The notes beneath the pieces were generated by a model. It was given only the letters and a program-made list of their open reading frames with translations, had not been told where the DNA came from and searched no databases. Below, piece by piece: positions 10,331-21,689 of a DNA stretch of 64,000 nt (its first letter is position 1; each line of letters opens with the position of its first letter). The DNA is from Ursus arctos (lineage: Eukaryota > Chordata > Mammalia > Carnivora > Ursidae), in contig NW_026622997.1 in NCBI RefSeq assembly GCF_023065955.2, forward strand, positions 9,782,001 to 9,846,000, read 5' to 3'. The position numbers and the translations under genes were made by a program.

Positions 10331-11480
10331 TTTAAAGAAAAAAGGCATACACTGAATGTTTTAGCAAGTTAAGGAACATGATTTAGTGAAATCTACACAA
10401 TATTGGCCTATACTAGGGAAGAACAGATTGAACTGCCAGATCTCATCAGAAAGTTTCATCAACGGGCTGAATCTTGATTGGTTCTGGAGTTGAGAAAAAT
10501 CAGACTAGGAAATTTCCAGACAACAGCCTGAGAAAAATTTGGTGTACCAACAGGCCAATCCACCCCAATTTAAGCCCTGGTAATCCAGTTCCTTTGAGTG
10601 CTAGAACATTTGGCCTGGTACATTAGCATTTGTCACTGGGCTGGCTCCCAAAAGCTGCTGCCCTGTTATGCTTCCACTGGTCTCCTTGCTGTTCCCATGG
10701 TTATCTATCTGAGAGGAGATGCTGAGGACAACTTGTGCATCTGAGGGCCGTGGAGTTTCAAAAAAGACCAAACTAAGGAGCACAGTCCTATCAACTATCC
10801 TGAAAGGCTGAGCAAATCTTACAAGTATGTTTCTTGGTCTATAGCTCTATTAATCTTCTATTCTTCCCATCTATTCCTCCTGAAAGGAGAGAAGGTGCAT
10901 GACTTCCTGAATAATTTTACCTGCCCTTGGAATATGGCTGCTATCAAGATACAAGACTCCGCAGATGTTCTTATCGCCAGGGTTTATGCGACAAGCAGAA
11001 ATGCAGGATGGATGAGCTACAGTTTATATGAGCAGCAAACCCTCAGTTGCACTAAAAAATATCCCCCAAAGAGTGTTAAATACCTTCTCCCTGAGATGAA
11101 GACTGCATTCCTGAGAAGACGTCTATGCCATTCTTTTGACATTAAGCCGTGTTATTCTACTTGGTTGTTAAGAATATTGTCTTGCGCTATCAGCCGAACC
11201 CCAAAGAGCTTCATCAGGAGTACGCACACTGTGGGAATTCCAGCCGTAATAAGATTTCCAGTTGTAATGAGAGAGTTTCGTTGTTCAATATGTAAGAGAA
11301 CTTAGTGTCTGAATCTCTGTAAAAGTGCAACAGAACAAAAATGATGCCCGGGGAAAAGGTTAATTTAGAGAGATCCAGAGATCAGTAGTTACAAAAATCA
11401 AAGACAACCTGCTGGCCTTCTGGAGAACAGGCACTCTGTGAGGGGTGACAGGTTTGGGGGGACCTGTGCAGGGGCTCAGT
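10331..11480. other. Unassigned intronic stretch with two curious frames
   Basis: No recognised repeat. It holds an unidentified 136-codon plus-strand frame (10895-11305) and a 60-codon minus-strand frame (10601-10783) with protein-like composition (NSKETSGSITGQQLLG). Neither could be matched from memory to a known family. Confidence 0.35.
10895..11305 (+). other. Unidentified 136-codon open frame
   Basis: An ATG-to-stop frame in a region not explained by repeats, with more CpG dinucleotides than its surroundings (for example CCGCAG, ATCGCC, TGCGAC, GACGTC, AGCCGAACC). Seven cysteines are spread through it with no zinc-binding spacing, and there is no signal peptide or membrane segment. No promoter, splice or polyadenylation context supports it as a gene. 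A chance frame in a former CpG-bearing insertion or a conserved element is more likely. Confidence 0.15.
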
Positions 11481-11484
11481 ATCA

Positions 11485-11665
11485 ACTCCTGTTTCTCAAC
11501 CTTGGTTGCATGTTGAAATCACCTGTGGAGTTTTAATACTTTTGACACCTGAGTCCTACCCTCAGAGTCTCTAACTCCATTGGCCTGGAGTGGCCTGGTC
11601 CTAGGGATTTGTGAAAACAACCACGTGGTTCTAATGTACAATCAAGCTGAAAACCATGAGCAGGA
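11485..11665 (+). mobile_element. MER5A-like hAT-Charlie MITE
   Basis: TTTCTCAACCTTGGTTGCAT...GAAATCACCTGTGGAGTTTT, an internal 'GACACCTGAGTCCTACCCTC', and the inverted end GTGGTTCTAATGTACAATCA...GAAAACCATG fit the MER5A palindrome (ends CAGTGGTTCTCAACCCTGG). It is non-coding. Confidence 0.85.
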
Positions 11666-11669
11666 AGTG

Positions 11670-12504
11670 CAAAGTCCTGTCTTTGAAGATCCCACTGAAG
11701 ACCAGGTAGCCTTTGGTTACCCCAGTAGTATAAAATACAAAATATAAAGCTGAGTTGAAATCATATGTACACTGCAACATACAGGCACAAAAGATGAAAA
11801 CTTTCTTCTTCTTGGGGAAATGTATGGTTGTTTTGAGATTGATTATAGTTTTTCTTTACAAACATTACAAAGTGCTTAGATAATGGAAAACTTCACTTGT
11901 GTATGGTTGCAAGTATTTGGGGTGAGTAACACGGGTATTTGATACAGAATGTGCTAGTCTTCATTTAGTTTCCTTCTACTATCACTGAAGGGCTACAGGC
12001 AACCTGGCACACCTTGGTAATGAATACCTAAAAGGTCCCTCGTGTGTGCACAAGTGCATGGACAGGCATATGCCCTTCTTCTTGATGAGACAAAAGCTTT
12101 AGATCCCTGAAATGGCCTGGAAATATACCAAAGCCTCAAATGGCCCTTAGCTGGGGGGGTGGGGGGTGGGGAGGAAGTTTAATCTGCTCATGCCACAAAC
12201 TATCCCTTTTCTTTGAATGAGTCATTTCACTGGTCAGACTTAATTCCCTTCTTTGCCTTCTGCTCAGCTCTGGGTCAGGCCTCGGCTCACCCTCTGAGCT
12301 AATGCTTGCTGCCTCCAGAGGGAACGATCAATCTTTCAGATCCCGCCAGCAATAAGGTTTGAAGAGCTCTGAGGGCTCGGGGTCACTGCACCTCATTCTG
12401 TGTGCACCAAGGACCAGGGCATGGAGATCCAAGAGTCACAGTGCTGTGGGCACCTTCCCCAGAGACCCACGCCTCGATTTTGAGCACCCACTGGCTTTTA
12501 GTTG
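11670..12504. other. Intronic sequence with one G-rich tract
   Basis: At 12151-12175 the plus strand has three adjacent G-runs (7, 6 and 4 G separated by single T) followed by GGAAG. Otherwise nothing is recognised. Confidence 0.4.
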
Positions 12505-12517
12505 AAAGGGGTTTTCA

Positions 12518-12719
12518 GGGGCGCCTAGGTGGCTCAGTCGGTAAAGCGTCTGCCTTCAGCTCAGGTCATGATCCCAGGGTCCTGGGATCAAGCCCTACAT
12601 GGGGCTCTGTTCAGCAGGGAGCCTGCTTCTCCCTCTGTCTCTGCCTGCCAGTCCGCCTGCTTGTGCTCTCTGTTAAATAAATAAATAAAATCTTAAAAAA
12701 AAGTTGTGTCATTTAAAAA
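12518..12719 (+). mobile_element. Can-SINE, plus strand
   Basis: GGGGCGCCTAGGTGGCTCAG head, 'TGTTCAGCAGGGAGCCTGC' body, AAATAAATAAATAAAATCTT, then A8 GTTGTGTCATTTA6 tail. A 13-bp direct repeat AAAGGGGTTTTCA (12505-12517 and 12720-12732) flanks it. The tail contains a short non-A interruption copied before the final A-run. Confidence 0.96.
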
Positions 12720-12814
12720 AAAGGGGTTTTCAAGGCTACAGAAGTATATCTAAATCAAATTTTTATAAAATTCACTTTACTACAATGCAGCGAAAGACCC
12801 TACTATCAGGCAAC

Positions 12815-13040
12815 AAGGGATGGTGATCAGAGACCTCAGCTCAAATCCTGCCTTCAACCACTACGGCTAAGGAGTCTCCCTCTCCTTAACCCCTCTCTCT
12901 GTGCCTTGGTTTCCTCACCTGTAAAATGAGGACATGCTGCAGAGTAGCTGTAAATGAAATGATCCACGCCCACAGCAGGTAGCACAGAGGAAGAGATAAA
13001 AACGTTAACCCCTGTAGTCTCTGTAGTCATTGAATAACCA
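12815..13040 (+). repeat. MIR, plus strand
   Basis: 'CAGCTCAAATCCTGCCTTCA', 'CCTCTCTCTGTGCCTTGGTT', 'TCCTCACCTGTAAAATGAGG', 'TAAATGAAATGATCCACGCC' follow the MIR consensus order. Confidence 0.85.
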
Positions 13041-13112
13041 TAATCAGAATAATTTTTGTAAATGTTCAGTCAACCTTTAGTTACATTTTCTTGGTAATCT
13101 AAGTTTTCTCTC

Positions 13113-13322
13113 TTTTTTAAAAAAAGATTTATTTATTCATTTACTTAGACACAGTGAGTGAGAGTACTTGAGCAGGGGGAGGGGCAAAGGGAGAACATCC
13201 TCAAGCAGATTCCCTGCTGAGCACAGAGCTGGACACGGGGCTCCATCCCACGACCCTGAGACCCTGACCTGGGCCCAAACCAAGAGTCGGATGCTTAACA
13301 GACTGAGCCACTCAGGTACCCC
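13113..13322 (-). mobile_element. Can-SINE, minus strand, diverged
   Basis: TTTTTTAAAAAAAGATTTAT at the tail side, AGCAGATTCCCTGCTGAGCA body, and GACTGAGCCACTCAGGTACC at the tRNA-like head. Target duplications are not evident, which fits an older copy. The minus-strand frame at 13137-13442 is mostly this repeat. Confidence 0.93.
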
Positions 13323-14066
13323 GGAAAGCTGAATTTTCATAATGGATTTGTTTAAACAAAGAATCCTGGCAAGAACATGACTGCTTTTGACCTTCCTATG
13401 TTTCTGGGCATGTGTGAGTTCACGTGAAAAGAGCTCTCCCAAAGGGTAAAGGTGAGTATGTCATAATGTATTGAGGACCTTTGTGTTTATAACACCTGTA
13501 TTCCAGAAAGCTTTGGAGAACTGACCAGAGAGGCAAAGGGGAGCCCGGCTCATTATGCAGCATTTGGTTCCTTGGCCTTGCCTCTGATTCCCCACCTATC
13601 ATGGACAGGCTGATTTCCCAGCTTCCAATCTTCTCACATATACACAGAAGGAACATGAACCTTATGCCATGCCAAGAGGGTACCAAAGGAAGATGTAGGC
13701 AATGGAAGAGGCATGCAGACCAACTCACCAGTCTTTTTCATGCAGATATTTGGAAAAGAATGACTTGTTTTAACAGGTCTCTCCAAAGCAGCTTTGGTAA
13801 CCCCTACTCTCTTTTATTTCCCCCAATCCTCCCCCCAAAATATGAATGGAATGTCATAAGTTTGTATGTATGTCAGGACTGCTTTCTATGTCAAAGAGCT
13901 ATTATAATTGGTTACAGTTCTAAAAGGTTATGGTTTATGGATTAAAACTTTGTTAGCTCAGGTAAAGGCTTTTTACTTTGTTGATAAAGGTTATTCCATA
14001 AATACAGTGAATGACACTGAGCCACTACTAAGATATTTAAGCACATATAATTTAGTCCTTTAGAAT
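13323..14066. other. Intronic sequence, nothing recognised
   Basis: Overlapping frames on both strands at 13420-13945 have no recognisable product and no splice context. Confidence 0.4.
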
Positions 14067-14077
14067 TAAAGCATATA

Positions 14078-14294
14078 TATATATATACACATATATATAT
14101 ATATTTTTTTTTTTTTTGAGAGAGAGAGTGAGCGAGCAAGAAGGGGAGGGGCAAAGGAAGAGAGAGAGAATCTTAAGAAGGCCCCATGCACAGTGTGAAG
14201 CCTGACATGGGGCTTGATCCCAGGATCCTGAGATCATGACCTGAGACGAAATCAAGAGTCAGACACTTAACCGACTGAGCCACCCAGGTGCCCC
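14078..14294 (-). mobile_element. Can-SINE, minus strand, tail turned into a TA microsatellite
   Basis: TSD AAAGCATATA (14068-14077 and 14295-14304). Between the left copy and the T-run (about 14105-14117) lies (AT)n/ACAT repeat, so the original A-rich tail has expanded as a TA-type microsatellite. The body has GAAGGCCCCATGCACAGTGT, and the head ends GAGCCACCCAGGTGCCCC. Confidence 0.95.
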
Positions 14295-14304
14295 AAAGCA
14301 TATA

Positions 14305-15355
14305 ATTCATTCAGCAAGATTTTCTAAACATTATCAGTAAGGCACTGTGGTTAAGTATAGGGATACACACAGTTCTTGCCCTCAAGGAGACAAGGATCAA
14401 AACCCCTATTAGATGAAGAAACCACACATGCAACTCTCATGAGTTGTCTGCTGCTACGAAGGCATGTGTTCCAACGTGAGGTCTGTCATTCATCTGTCAC
14501 CACAAAACAAGCTCCTCAAATACTGACTATTCTTAGCCCTCTCAGACCCTACTCTGGTAGCTCATTTCAGTGGACACTCAATAATTCATAGGAATAAATA
14601 TGGATTGTCTGAGACGAACATTACAGAAATCTAAGGAAAATGTCCCCCAAGCTCTGCAAAGACACACCTTGTTGATCAGGCACTGTTCTCTGTGTATGAA
14701 TGTGGATGAAAAGACAATGGTGGAACCAGATCTTTCTACCTGAATAGTGTGCTCTTCCCGCTAGGCCCATTAAGGGCTCCTGGTTCTGCCTTCCCTTCTT
14801 CTGAATTTGAGAACACCTTTATTTATTCAAATTAAGGCACCCCCAGTTTTCACTTCCAAACATCAACTGGCCCTACCTGCTCTTTTTATTTTCCTGTAGC
14901 CTTTCCTTCATTTCATTGCCTGGCAGTTTGCAATGTGATGGGAACATCTAAAATAAGAAAGTAAGAATATGTGGACTGCATTTCCCTTTTGCCCTCCCAG
15001 TTCCACTCGGTGGATATGCTTTTATCAGCATGTGATAAATATTTCATACAGAAACTGTCACTTGGAATCTAGTCTTCGCAGCTTCACTGAAACCACTGAA
15101 GAGCATTTTGGAAAGTCGGGCCTATATTACAACAAGTACCATATGCCAAGAGCCTACAGATTAGCAAGAGCCTCTGGAGTCGCCATGGAGGAGACCGGAG
15201 AACAGAGCCGCCTGAGAGAGGGACCGGCGGCGGCTCCCTTTCTGCACATTTAGAGATCTGAAACCAAACTGTGACACAGCTCCGTCATTTCAGCACTTGA
15301 GATTTTAAAATTAGTATGGAGAAAAACAAGCTGTCACACGGACAAGGCTGCAACC
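14305..15355. other. Intronic sequence, nothing recognised
   Basis: Short frames at 14376-14591 and 14969-15253 have no known counterpart. Some CpGs occur at 15178-15235 (GCCGCC, CCGGCGGCG), but no island. Confidence 0.4.
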
Positions 15356-15359
15356 ATCT

Positions 15360-15560
15360 TTGACTTACTGAATGTTCACCACGGGCCAGGTGCTGTGGTG
15401 TTTGCTTTACGGACACATTTCTCTGTCTTCTGATGTCCCAACAAGGTGAGAATACGAGAAGTAGTTCCACAGGAAGTCATTTTCCTAAATTCAGAAAGCT
15501 AGAAAGTGATGACCAGGATTTGAAGCCATTCCTGACTCCCTGGTCCCGTGCCCTCATGCC
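15360..15560 (-). repeat. MIR, minus strand, diverged
   Basis: 'TACTGAATGTTCACCACGGG', 'CCAGGTGCTGTGGTG', 'GAAGTCATTTTCCTAAATTC' and 'TTTGAAGCCATTCCTGACTC' follow the reverse-complement MIR order. Confidence 0.6.
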
Positions 15561-17139
15561 TCCTAGCTGGGTAGGAAAATTGGAACCGAGTTTAACAGCC
15601 ATGTTTCCTACTGTTGGTATTCACCTCACCAGATCAGCTTTTGTTTTCAGCTTCTTCCGGCAGAACCAATACACTAATTTCCAGAAGGAGTTTCTGGCCT
15701 CCTTTCTGGTACCCAGGAGGTAGCCACATCCTCAGGCAAAGCAGGATATTCAGTTTGAGGGCCAAGCGCTGGGTACTGAAGGTTGTTAACCCTACTCACT
15801 GGTGAGTGGCTTTGCTGATGTTAGACGGTGTTAGTGCACGTTATCTCCTTTTGCATTCACAAAGATGCTAGAAAGACTTCTGGTCAGAAAGGCCAAGTCT
15901 GCTCTTCTTGCCCTGAGTGGGGACACAGCCTCGGCTCGAACCAGTCCTTCTGAGTTTCAGTTTATCTTCTGTGTCTTCCTACCAAGCTATCGTGACTCTG
16001 TGAAGGATTAATGGAGGGCTCACTGTATCTACAAGGCACCGAGAGTACCACGGTGAACAAGAAGACAGCCCTGCCTCTCTGGAAGGTCAGAGGCTAAGGC
16101 AGACATGCCTTGTGGACACAGCACGGCAATGCCATGTAATTAATGCTCTAGAGTCACACTGCAGTGCTTTGGTGGCCTGGTGGACAAGATTTTGGCAGGC
16201 AAGAAAGGAGGTTCGGAAGGGCCTTCAAGGCCTTCCCGTGGGAAGCCAGTGAACGCAGAAAGGTGTTTGCTGGGCGTGTACGTGTATCTTGTGCTGTGCT
16301 GGTCCAATGGACACAGCAGGCCCAGTCCTCAAGGAGCCTGCCATCTGGCTGGAGAGAGACTCAGTTGCTTCCAGTCGTGAAGCAATGGCCGTGCTGCGCA
16401 GGCAGGACATAAAGCAGGACTGTCCGGGGGACCGGCTCTGCATGGCAGCCGTCTTCCTAATATCTCTGAACTGCCCAGCAGAGGAAAGAGTGGTCCGTGT
16501 CTTGTAGGGAAAAACGGAATCAGTTCTAAAACACATTTCAGTGAGAAAAATACTCAGTATTATGAAAAACATGGATAGCTACATAGATGTCTGCAAACTT
16601 TCAAAAATATGGGAGTAACTGAAAAAACAAAACAAAACATGAAGTGTGGCAATGCTCAGAACTCAGAGCAAGAGGCACATTTGGTTTTGTTCTTTTTACC
16701 GTTCTCTCCCACCCCATCCCACTCCTTCCTAGAGTCCTGTCGAGGCCCAGTGAAGAAAACCTCTTGAGTTAGTGAGGTATTTACAATCGGCCAGCTGTCT
16801 GGAAGGACAGCTTCTGTGCACGGTTCATAGGCCCTGTGATGTCACCAGGATTCGGGTAACCGTCCCGCCATCGTTGGGTATTAAAAGCTTTTACAAAGTA
16901 TAGCCAAAGGGTTTTCTTGAATCGGCCCTGCTGCTGAGGCTGGCCACCAAGAACGAACATTACATAACTCGCATTACATAACCCGGTTACTCCCCCACGC
17001 TCAACAAAACACGCTGTCTGTGAGCTGAGGGCAGCTCGGTTTTCTTTTTAAAGTCAATTCAGTAAACAGAGGAGGTCAGTGACATATCTCACCCTTGGTC
17101 AAAATCCAACATTCCCGGTGTGTTTCTGGGACCTAACAA
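15561..17139. other. Intronic sequence, no exon recognised
   Basis: Several overlapping frames occur (15433-15805 plus; 16164-16507 in two frames; 16225-16572 minus) in moderately GC-rich DNA. Overlap of unrelated frames on both strands is what low stop density predicts, and no domain is visible. 16030-16100 (AGAGTACCACGGTGAACAAG) weakly resembles reverse L2. Confidence 0.4.
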
Positions 17140-17300
17140 TCATTACCATTATTTTCCGAATCGGAAAACGTCCGGTGTGAGGGAGACCTCGGAGTGTCAC
17201 GGAGCAGCCCCCTCCCGAGCCCCAGGGCTGCGGGCTCCTGGGCCCCCCACCACTCACGCCTGTTCAAAGGCGTGTCCATCTCTGTGTAGACAGTTCTGGA
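17140..17300. other. Small CpG-richer patch with a perfect palindrome
   Basis: About ten CpGs in 125 bp (17158-17275), well above the surrounding depleted level, and GC-rich towards the right. A perfect inverted repeat with 8-bp arms and one central base, TTTTCCGAATCGGAAAA, sits at 17152-17168 and contains two facing GGAA/TTCC cores. It is too short for a CpG-island promoter; a regulatory role is a guess. Confidence 0.3.
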
Positions 17301-17825
17301 ATGCACTCACCTACTAGTGAGATGGAATAACCTGTTGAAAGAAACCCCAAGGCCGATCTCAACAAGGCAGTTAAACTCAGGTTTATTCAATATAGCAGAT
17401 TCATTCACAAATTCTTGTGCTCCTAGAGATCCGGGAAACCAGTGCACCCCAGTCCTTACTTTTTACAGGTGAGGCCTAAAGGGTCATGGGCTTAGTGGTG
17501 ATGCTACTGCTAATTTCTGACAGACTGAGGGGGAATTCCATGTGGCCTCTGGGTTGGGCTGTTTTCACTGCATTGTGGAGTCAGGATGGGTGGGCGGAAG
17601 AGACGAATTTAGGCCATATGAAGTGGAAATGTTTGAGGAAAAGGAAAATATTTAAAATACTGACTTAATTGAACACTGGCATTAACTGAATAAAACCAAG
17701 ATTATTATAGCGGCACATCTTAAGAGAATTTTTAGATCCTTGTGATTATTTATAATGGACATTTCATGACATGACAGCCTTAATTACCACATTGGGGAAG
17801 AGAGAAAATTTCTTTCATTTTTTTT
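17301..17825. other. Intronic sequence, nothing recognised
   Basis: No repeat or exon seen; the frame at 17486-17668 is unsupported. Confidence 0.4.
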
Positions 17826-18065
17826 TTTTTAAAGTAAAAATGTCAAAAGGACAGAGGAGCCAGACTGAAGGGAGCCTCCTCTGACCAAATCTGAGACAAT
17901 TTAAGCATCAAAATAAAGATGGTAACAAAATAAGGATAGATACAGATATTTTATTTCTGGAATAAAATAAGACCTATGAGTCCATACTAACAAATTAATA
18001 AAATAAAATAAGATGGGGAGGAGGGAACACTCTCTGTTACAACAAATAAATGTAGAAGGCATGGC
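17826..18065 (+). repeat. L1-like 3'-region fragment (tentative)
   Basis: 'CTGACCAAATCTGAGACAAT' followed by 'TTAAGCATCAAAATAAAGAT' and A-rich sequence resembles the start of the same kind of old L1 3' region seen near 0.8 kb. The assignment is from memory. Confidence 0.35.
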
Positions 18066-18272
18066 ACAGTTAGAAAATCATCATTTTGTAAGTCTTAGTA
18101 ATCACTGATTCAGTCAAGAAGCATCAACGAATATTAAAACTAGTGTTTTAGCAACAAAAGCTGGATGAGAACCAGAATTTAAACACACTCAAGAGTATCT
18201 CCCCACAAATTACTTATTAATTATAAGGGGGGAAATAGTAACCTTATAGTGATTAACCTAGCAAGAATAACC

Positions 18273-18475
18273 TTTTTCTTTTTTTTAAAGATTTTATTTA
18301 TTTATTTGACAGAGAGAGAGATAGCCAGGGAGAGAGGGAACACAGGCAGGGGGAGTGGGAGAGGAAGAAGCAGGCTCCCAGTGGAGGAGCCTGATGTGGG
18401 GCTCGATCCCAGGATGCTGGGATCACTCCCTGAACTGAAGGCAGACGTTTAATGACTGCGCTACCCAGGCGCCCC
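18273..18475 (-). mobile_element. Can-SINE, minus strand, young-type body
   Basis: Long T-run, AAAGATTTTATTTATTTATT, GACAGAGAGAGAGATAGCCA, 'GGAGAGAGGGAACACAGGCA' and a head ending TGACTGCGCTACCCAGGCGCCCC. The overlapping frames at 18249-18519 are frames through this element. Confidence 0.95.
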
Positions 18476-19498
18476 AAGAGAGAAAATTTCTGACACAACG
18501 TTTGGCTTTGGTATTTCAAAAACAGAGCAAGTACAAAACTAACATTAACTTCAGAATGGTATTTCTTTGCCTAGAGTAGAAAAATTGAATGATGATCACA
18601 TTTTAAAAGAAATGAAAGAACATGACCAAGGCCAGAGAGCTACTGAAAAAGGGTTAGGATTTCATTTGCAGTATATCTGGCTCCAAACCTCTTCTCTTCT
18701 CATGGCTACCACTCCTATTAGGTCTCTGCATAAGACAACAACAGTGTTTTGGACTCATAGATGTATAATTAGGAGGTATCTTTCCAACAGCACCAATGAA
18801 TCTATCCTATATATGTATACAGATGAAACACATCAAGTTTGAAAAAACCCAACTGCAGCTATCCAGTGCTCAGGAAACGAGTGTATGTTCTCACACTCAC
18901 CCTGGGCGCGCGAGATCTGGCTCCCTGCCACCTCAGGGGACGTGGTACAGAAACACAAGTAAACATAAATGGGGCGAGCCCTTTCCACTGACCTGCCCAG
19001 AAGGTGGGACACTGTTCCTTTGTCATCTTAGAAGATCTTCTGCATAAGAAGACTGAAATTAACTTTGATTACTTGAAAGGACAAGCCAAGCAGCAAGGCA
19101 TCAAAAGGTTTCCAGTGAAGGGCACTTCAGTGATAGCTTGTCAGGAAAAGCACAATTGGAGCTGAAACCTTCAGATCCATGGGGAAATTCTGAGCAAACA
19201 CTTCTTAAATAAGGTGGCTGAACTTTAACATTTTCAGACTGTGGTTTCTGTATTTTTTTTTTTTTTTCTTTTGAAGGCAGACAGAGAGAGAGTTTTTTGA
19301 AAGACGCTAAAGGAGATCGGCTCCTAGGGATAAACTATTCATGAGTCTACAGAAGGTAAGCTGTTACCTTCTAATACGAATTCTAAATGAGCAATTAGAA
19401 AAGGAAACCTACATCTTGCCTTCTTCTGTTTACCCCCGTTAAGATCGGACCACCCACAGTTTGATATCTCTTCTAAGACTGGGCGAAAAAGTGAGAAT
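18476..19498. other. Intronic sequence, nothing recognised
   Basis: Includes a T16 run at 19252-19267 followed by degenerate purine-rich DNA that may be the residue of a SINE tail. No gene seen. Confidence 0.4.
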
Positions 19499-19499
19499 A

Positions 19500-19700
19500 G
19501 ATGTGGGCCCACCATTCTCCTAATTGTGTGTCTTTGGGGAGTTATTCTAACATGCAAAGTTTGAATTTCCTCATCTAACACATGAGGAAAACAGTGTTTT
19601 TCTCACAAGGCTGCTGTTAGAAACCAAGACGACATGTTCAAAGTGCTTTGCAGTGTCAGTGCATAAAGAGGACACAGTGAGCCAACACTGACAGCAAACA
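19500..19700 (+). repeat. MIR remnant, plus strand
   Basis: 'GAATTTCCTCATCTAACACA', 'TGAGGAAAACAGTG' and 'TTCAAAGTGCTTTGCAGTGT' follow the 3' half of MIR. Confidence 0.5.
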
Positions 19701-19703
19701 TAC

Positions 19704-19742
19704 GTCGTCATCATCATCATCATCACCACCACCACCACTACC
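19704..19742. repeat. ATC/ACC trinucleotide microsatellite
   Basis: CGTCGTCATCATCATCATCA followed by CACCACCACCACCACTACC. The minus-strand frames through it produce the M/V and D/G runs seen in translation, which are not real proteins. Confidence 0.95.
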
Positions 19743-21688
19743 AGCATCACTTTCATCAATATTCCCCAATAAAATCATCTCTCTACACATGTGGTATATC
19801 AGGCAAATAAACAATGACCCCAAGATCACACAGTATGGTCCTACCAGAGCTGACACTACAACTTCCACCTCTTGCTATGAGATCAATGTACTTTCTGAAC
19901 CAGAGCTGATGGTATCTACTTCAACTTTAGATGCTTCAGCAACAAAAATGGTTCTTCAAGGAATTCAAGAGTGAAAAGCTCTAGTAGGCTGGATGGGAGA
20001 AGGATAATAAAGTTCCCAAATGAAATCCCATGCAAAGCTTTCTATAAATAGCATTACTGCTACCTTCCTCATGAGCTCTTCTGCATATGCAAACATGAAA
20101 AAGAACTTCATTGTATACGAAAAATGCAAAGGTGGGAGAGGCTTCTTCTAGAAAGAAAATGGAATTTTGTTTTGTACATGTCAGCCCTGGAGGAGTCAAG
20201 CAAATTTAACGCACAATCTCCAATGGAGAGGCATGTCTTTTATAGGAATGCCAACAGTGGGAACAGTAAATCCCCAGATTCAAGGATTTACTGGAATTTC
20301 TAGAAAATGCAGGGAGGGAGGAAATTAGTTTAAATTCTTGTATGAAGAGGTCTCTTTATAGCTGCAGAGAAACTATATATTGAACAGACTGAAAAAATAT
20401 GAATGTCATACATTGGCCAAGCTATAAAAGTAATCAAGCCTTCTCATTTGACAGGGGTTTGGGGAATCTTTCATTCATATTGAAAGAATTCAGATATCCA
20501 AAAGATCCAGGGTTCACTCAGGGGGCAATTCTGGTCACTGTATATAAATTCATGTTGATTTCCTGAGGATTTCTATTGAAGTCCAAGACAGAGTGCTTAA
20601 ATCTCCTTTGCTTCTGACTGCTTTATTAGTTTTTAAATATGTAGATTGATCTTTTGATCAAATCTTAGTTGATCTATATAGGCAGAGGGGAAAGTATTGC
20701 TGGGGCACCCTATTAGAGTCCATACATTTCTGTTCTATTAAATGAACAAATAGGTGTGATCTAGAATGAAGAGGAAAGGTCTGTCTCCCGAGTCAAAATG
20801 AGAAAGACCATCTACAAGGTTCTGACGGACTTCAAAATTCCAATCTCAACTCTGCCTCCAAAGAGCTTATAAAGTCAATTCATAATTAGATGGCATAAAG
20901 TAGGTGCTTGACAAATATCTAGGGAAAGAAACTGTGGGCATGGAATTACAAAATATATAGTGACATTTGATTTATCTAACGGATCGTGTTTCATGCAGCT
21001 GAGAAGCCAGCCAGGGAGCAGGGAGAAGTCAAATCAAGAAGAAACTAGTATTAACATTAAGGTGGGGCTTGAGGAAGGCACTTTAATCTTTTTCTTGCCT
21101 ATCAAGTTAACGTATTATTGCTCTTGAATTGCTATTTAATTTTCTTTGAAAGAAAATGTGTTGCTCAGAGGATATGCTCTAGTACCAGTGACGTATCTTC
21201 TATCAGAAAGGAAGGCCAACAGCAGAAGTGTTAGCAACATTAATAAAATGATTCAATTTCCTGACTTTTCTTGTAGCAGAAAGGATAGACCAAGAGAAGT
21301 TTCTGAAATTTATGATGGTATAAATACAAAGCTGGCTTACAACTTTGCTTATCTATAGCCTAAACTCTGTTGAGTTAAGATCTTAGTAAAAATTGGTCAA
21401 GCAAAGCTGAGCATAGAGTAGTTTACTAAAAAAATGTTATCAGGTAGGTTTCTGCAAATAAAGAAGGTGACAGATATTTATGTGAAAGTTAAACCAGGAG
21501 ATTTTAGAACTGGAAGTAGCCTTAGAAATCATGGTATATTCCTTTGATTTTATAGATAAGAAACTGAAGGTTCACAGATATAAATCCAGTTGTTCAAGCT
21601 TCAAATGATTTAAGTTTCCCACATTAAATACCAATGTCTAAAGCATTTAATTTTATTTTTCCCAATTAAGGGAAAAATGGATGACCAG
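19743..21688. other. Intronic sequence with weak MIR trace
   Basis: 19800-19880 (CCAAGATCACACAGTATGGT ... AGAGCTGACACTACAACTTC) looks like a minus-strand MIR core. 21500-21590 (TAGAACTGGAAGTAGCCTTA ... GATAAGAAACTGAAGG) resembles an old MIR/L3-type repeat. No exon was seen. Confidence 0.4.
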
Positions 21689-21689
21689 C

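Noticed and set aside
9971..10372. 133-codon plus-strand frame with E/R-rich and RERE-type runs
   Set aside because: It is a translation of the GA-rich antisense SINE at 10011-10315.
15130..15260. CpG-bearing stretch as the LYRM4 promoter or exon 1
   Set aside because: It is on the wrong side of exon 2 for a minus-strand gene, too short, and encodes no LYR motif.
19571..19868. Methionine/valine-run and aspartate-run peptides
   Set aside because: They are produced by the ATC/ACC microsatellite at 19704-19742.
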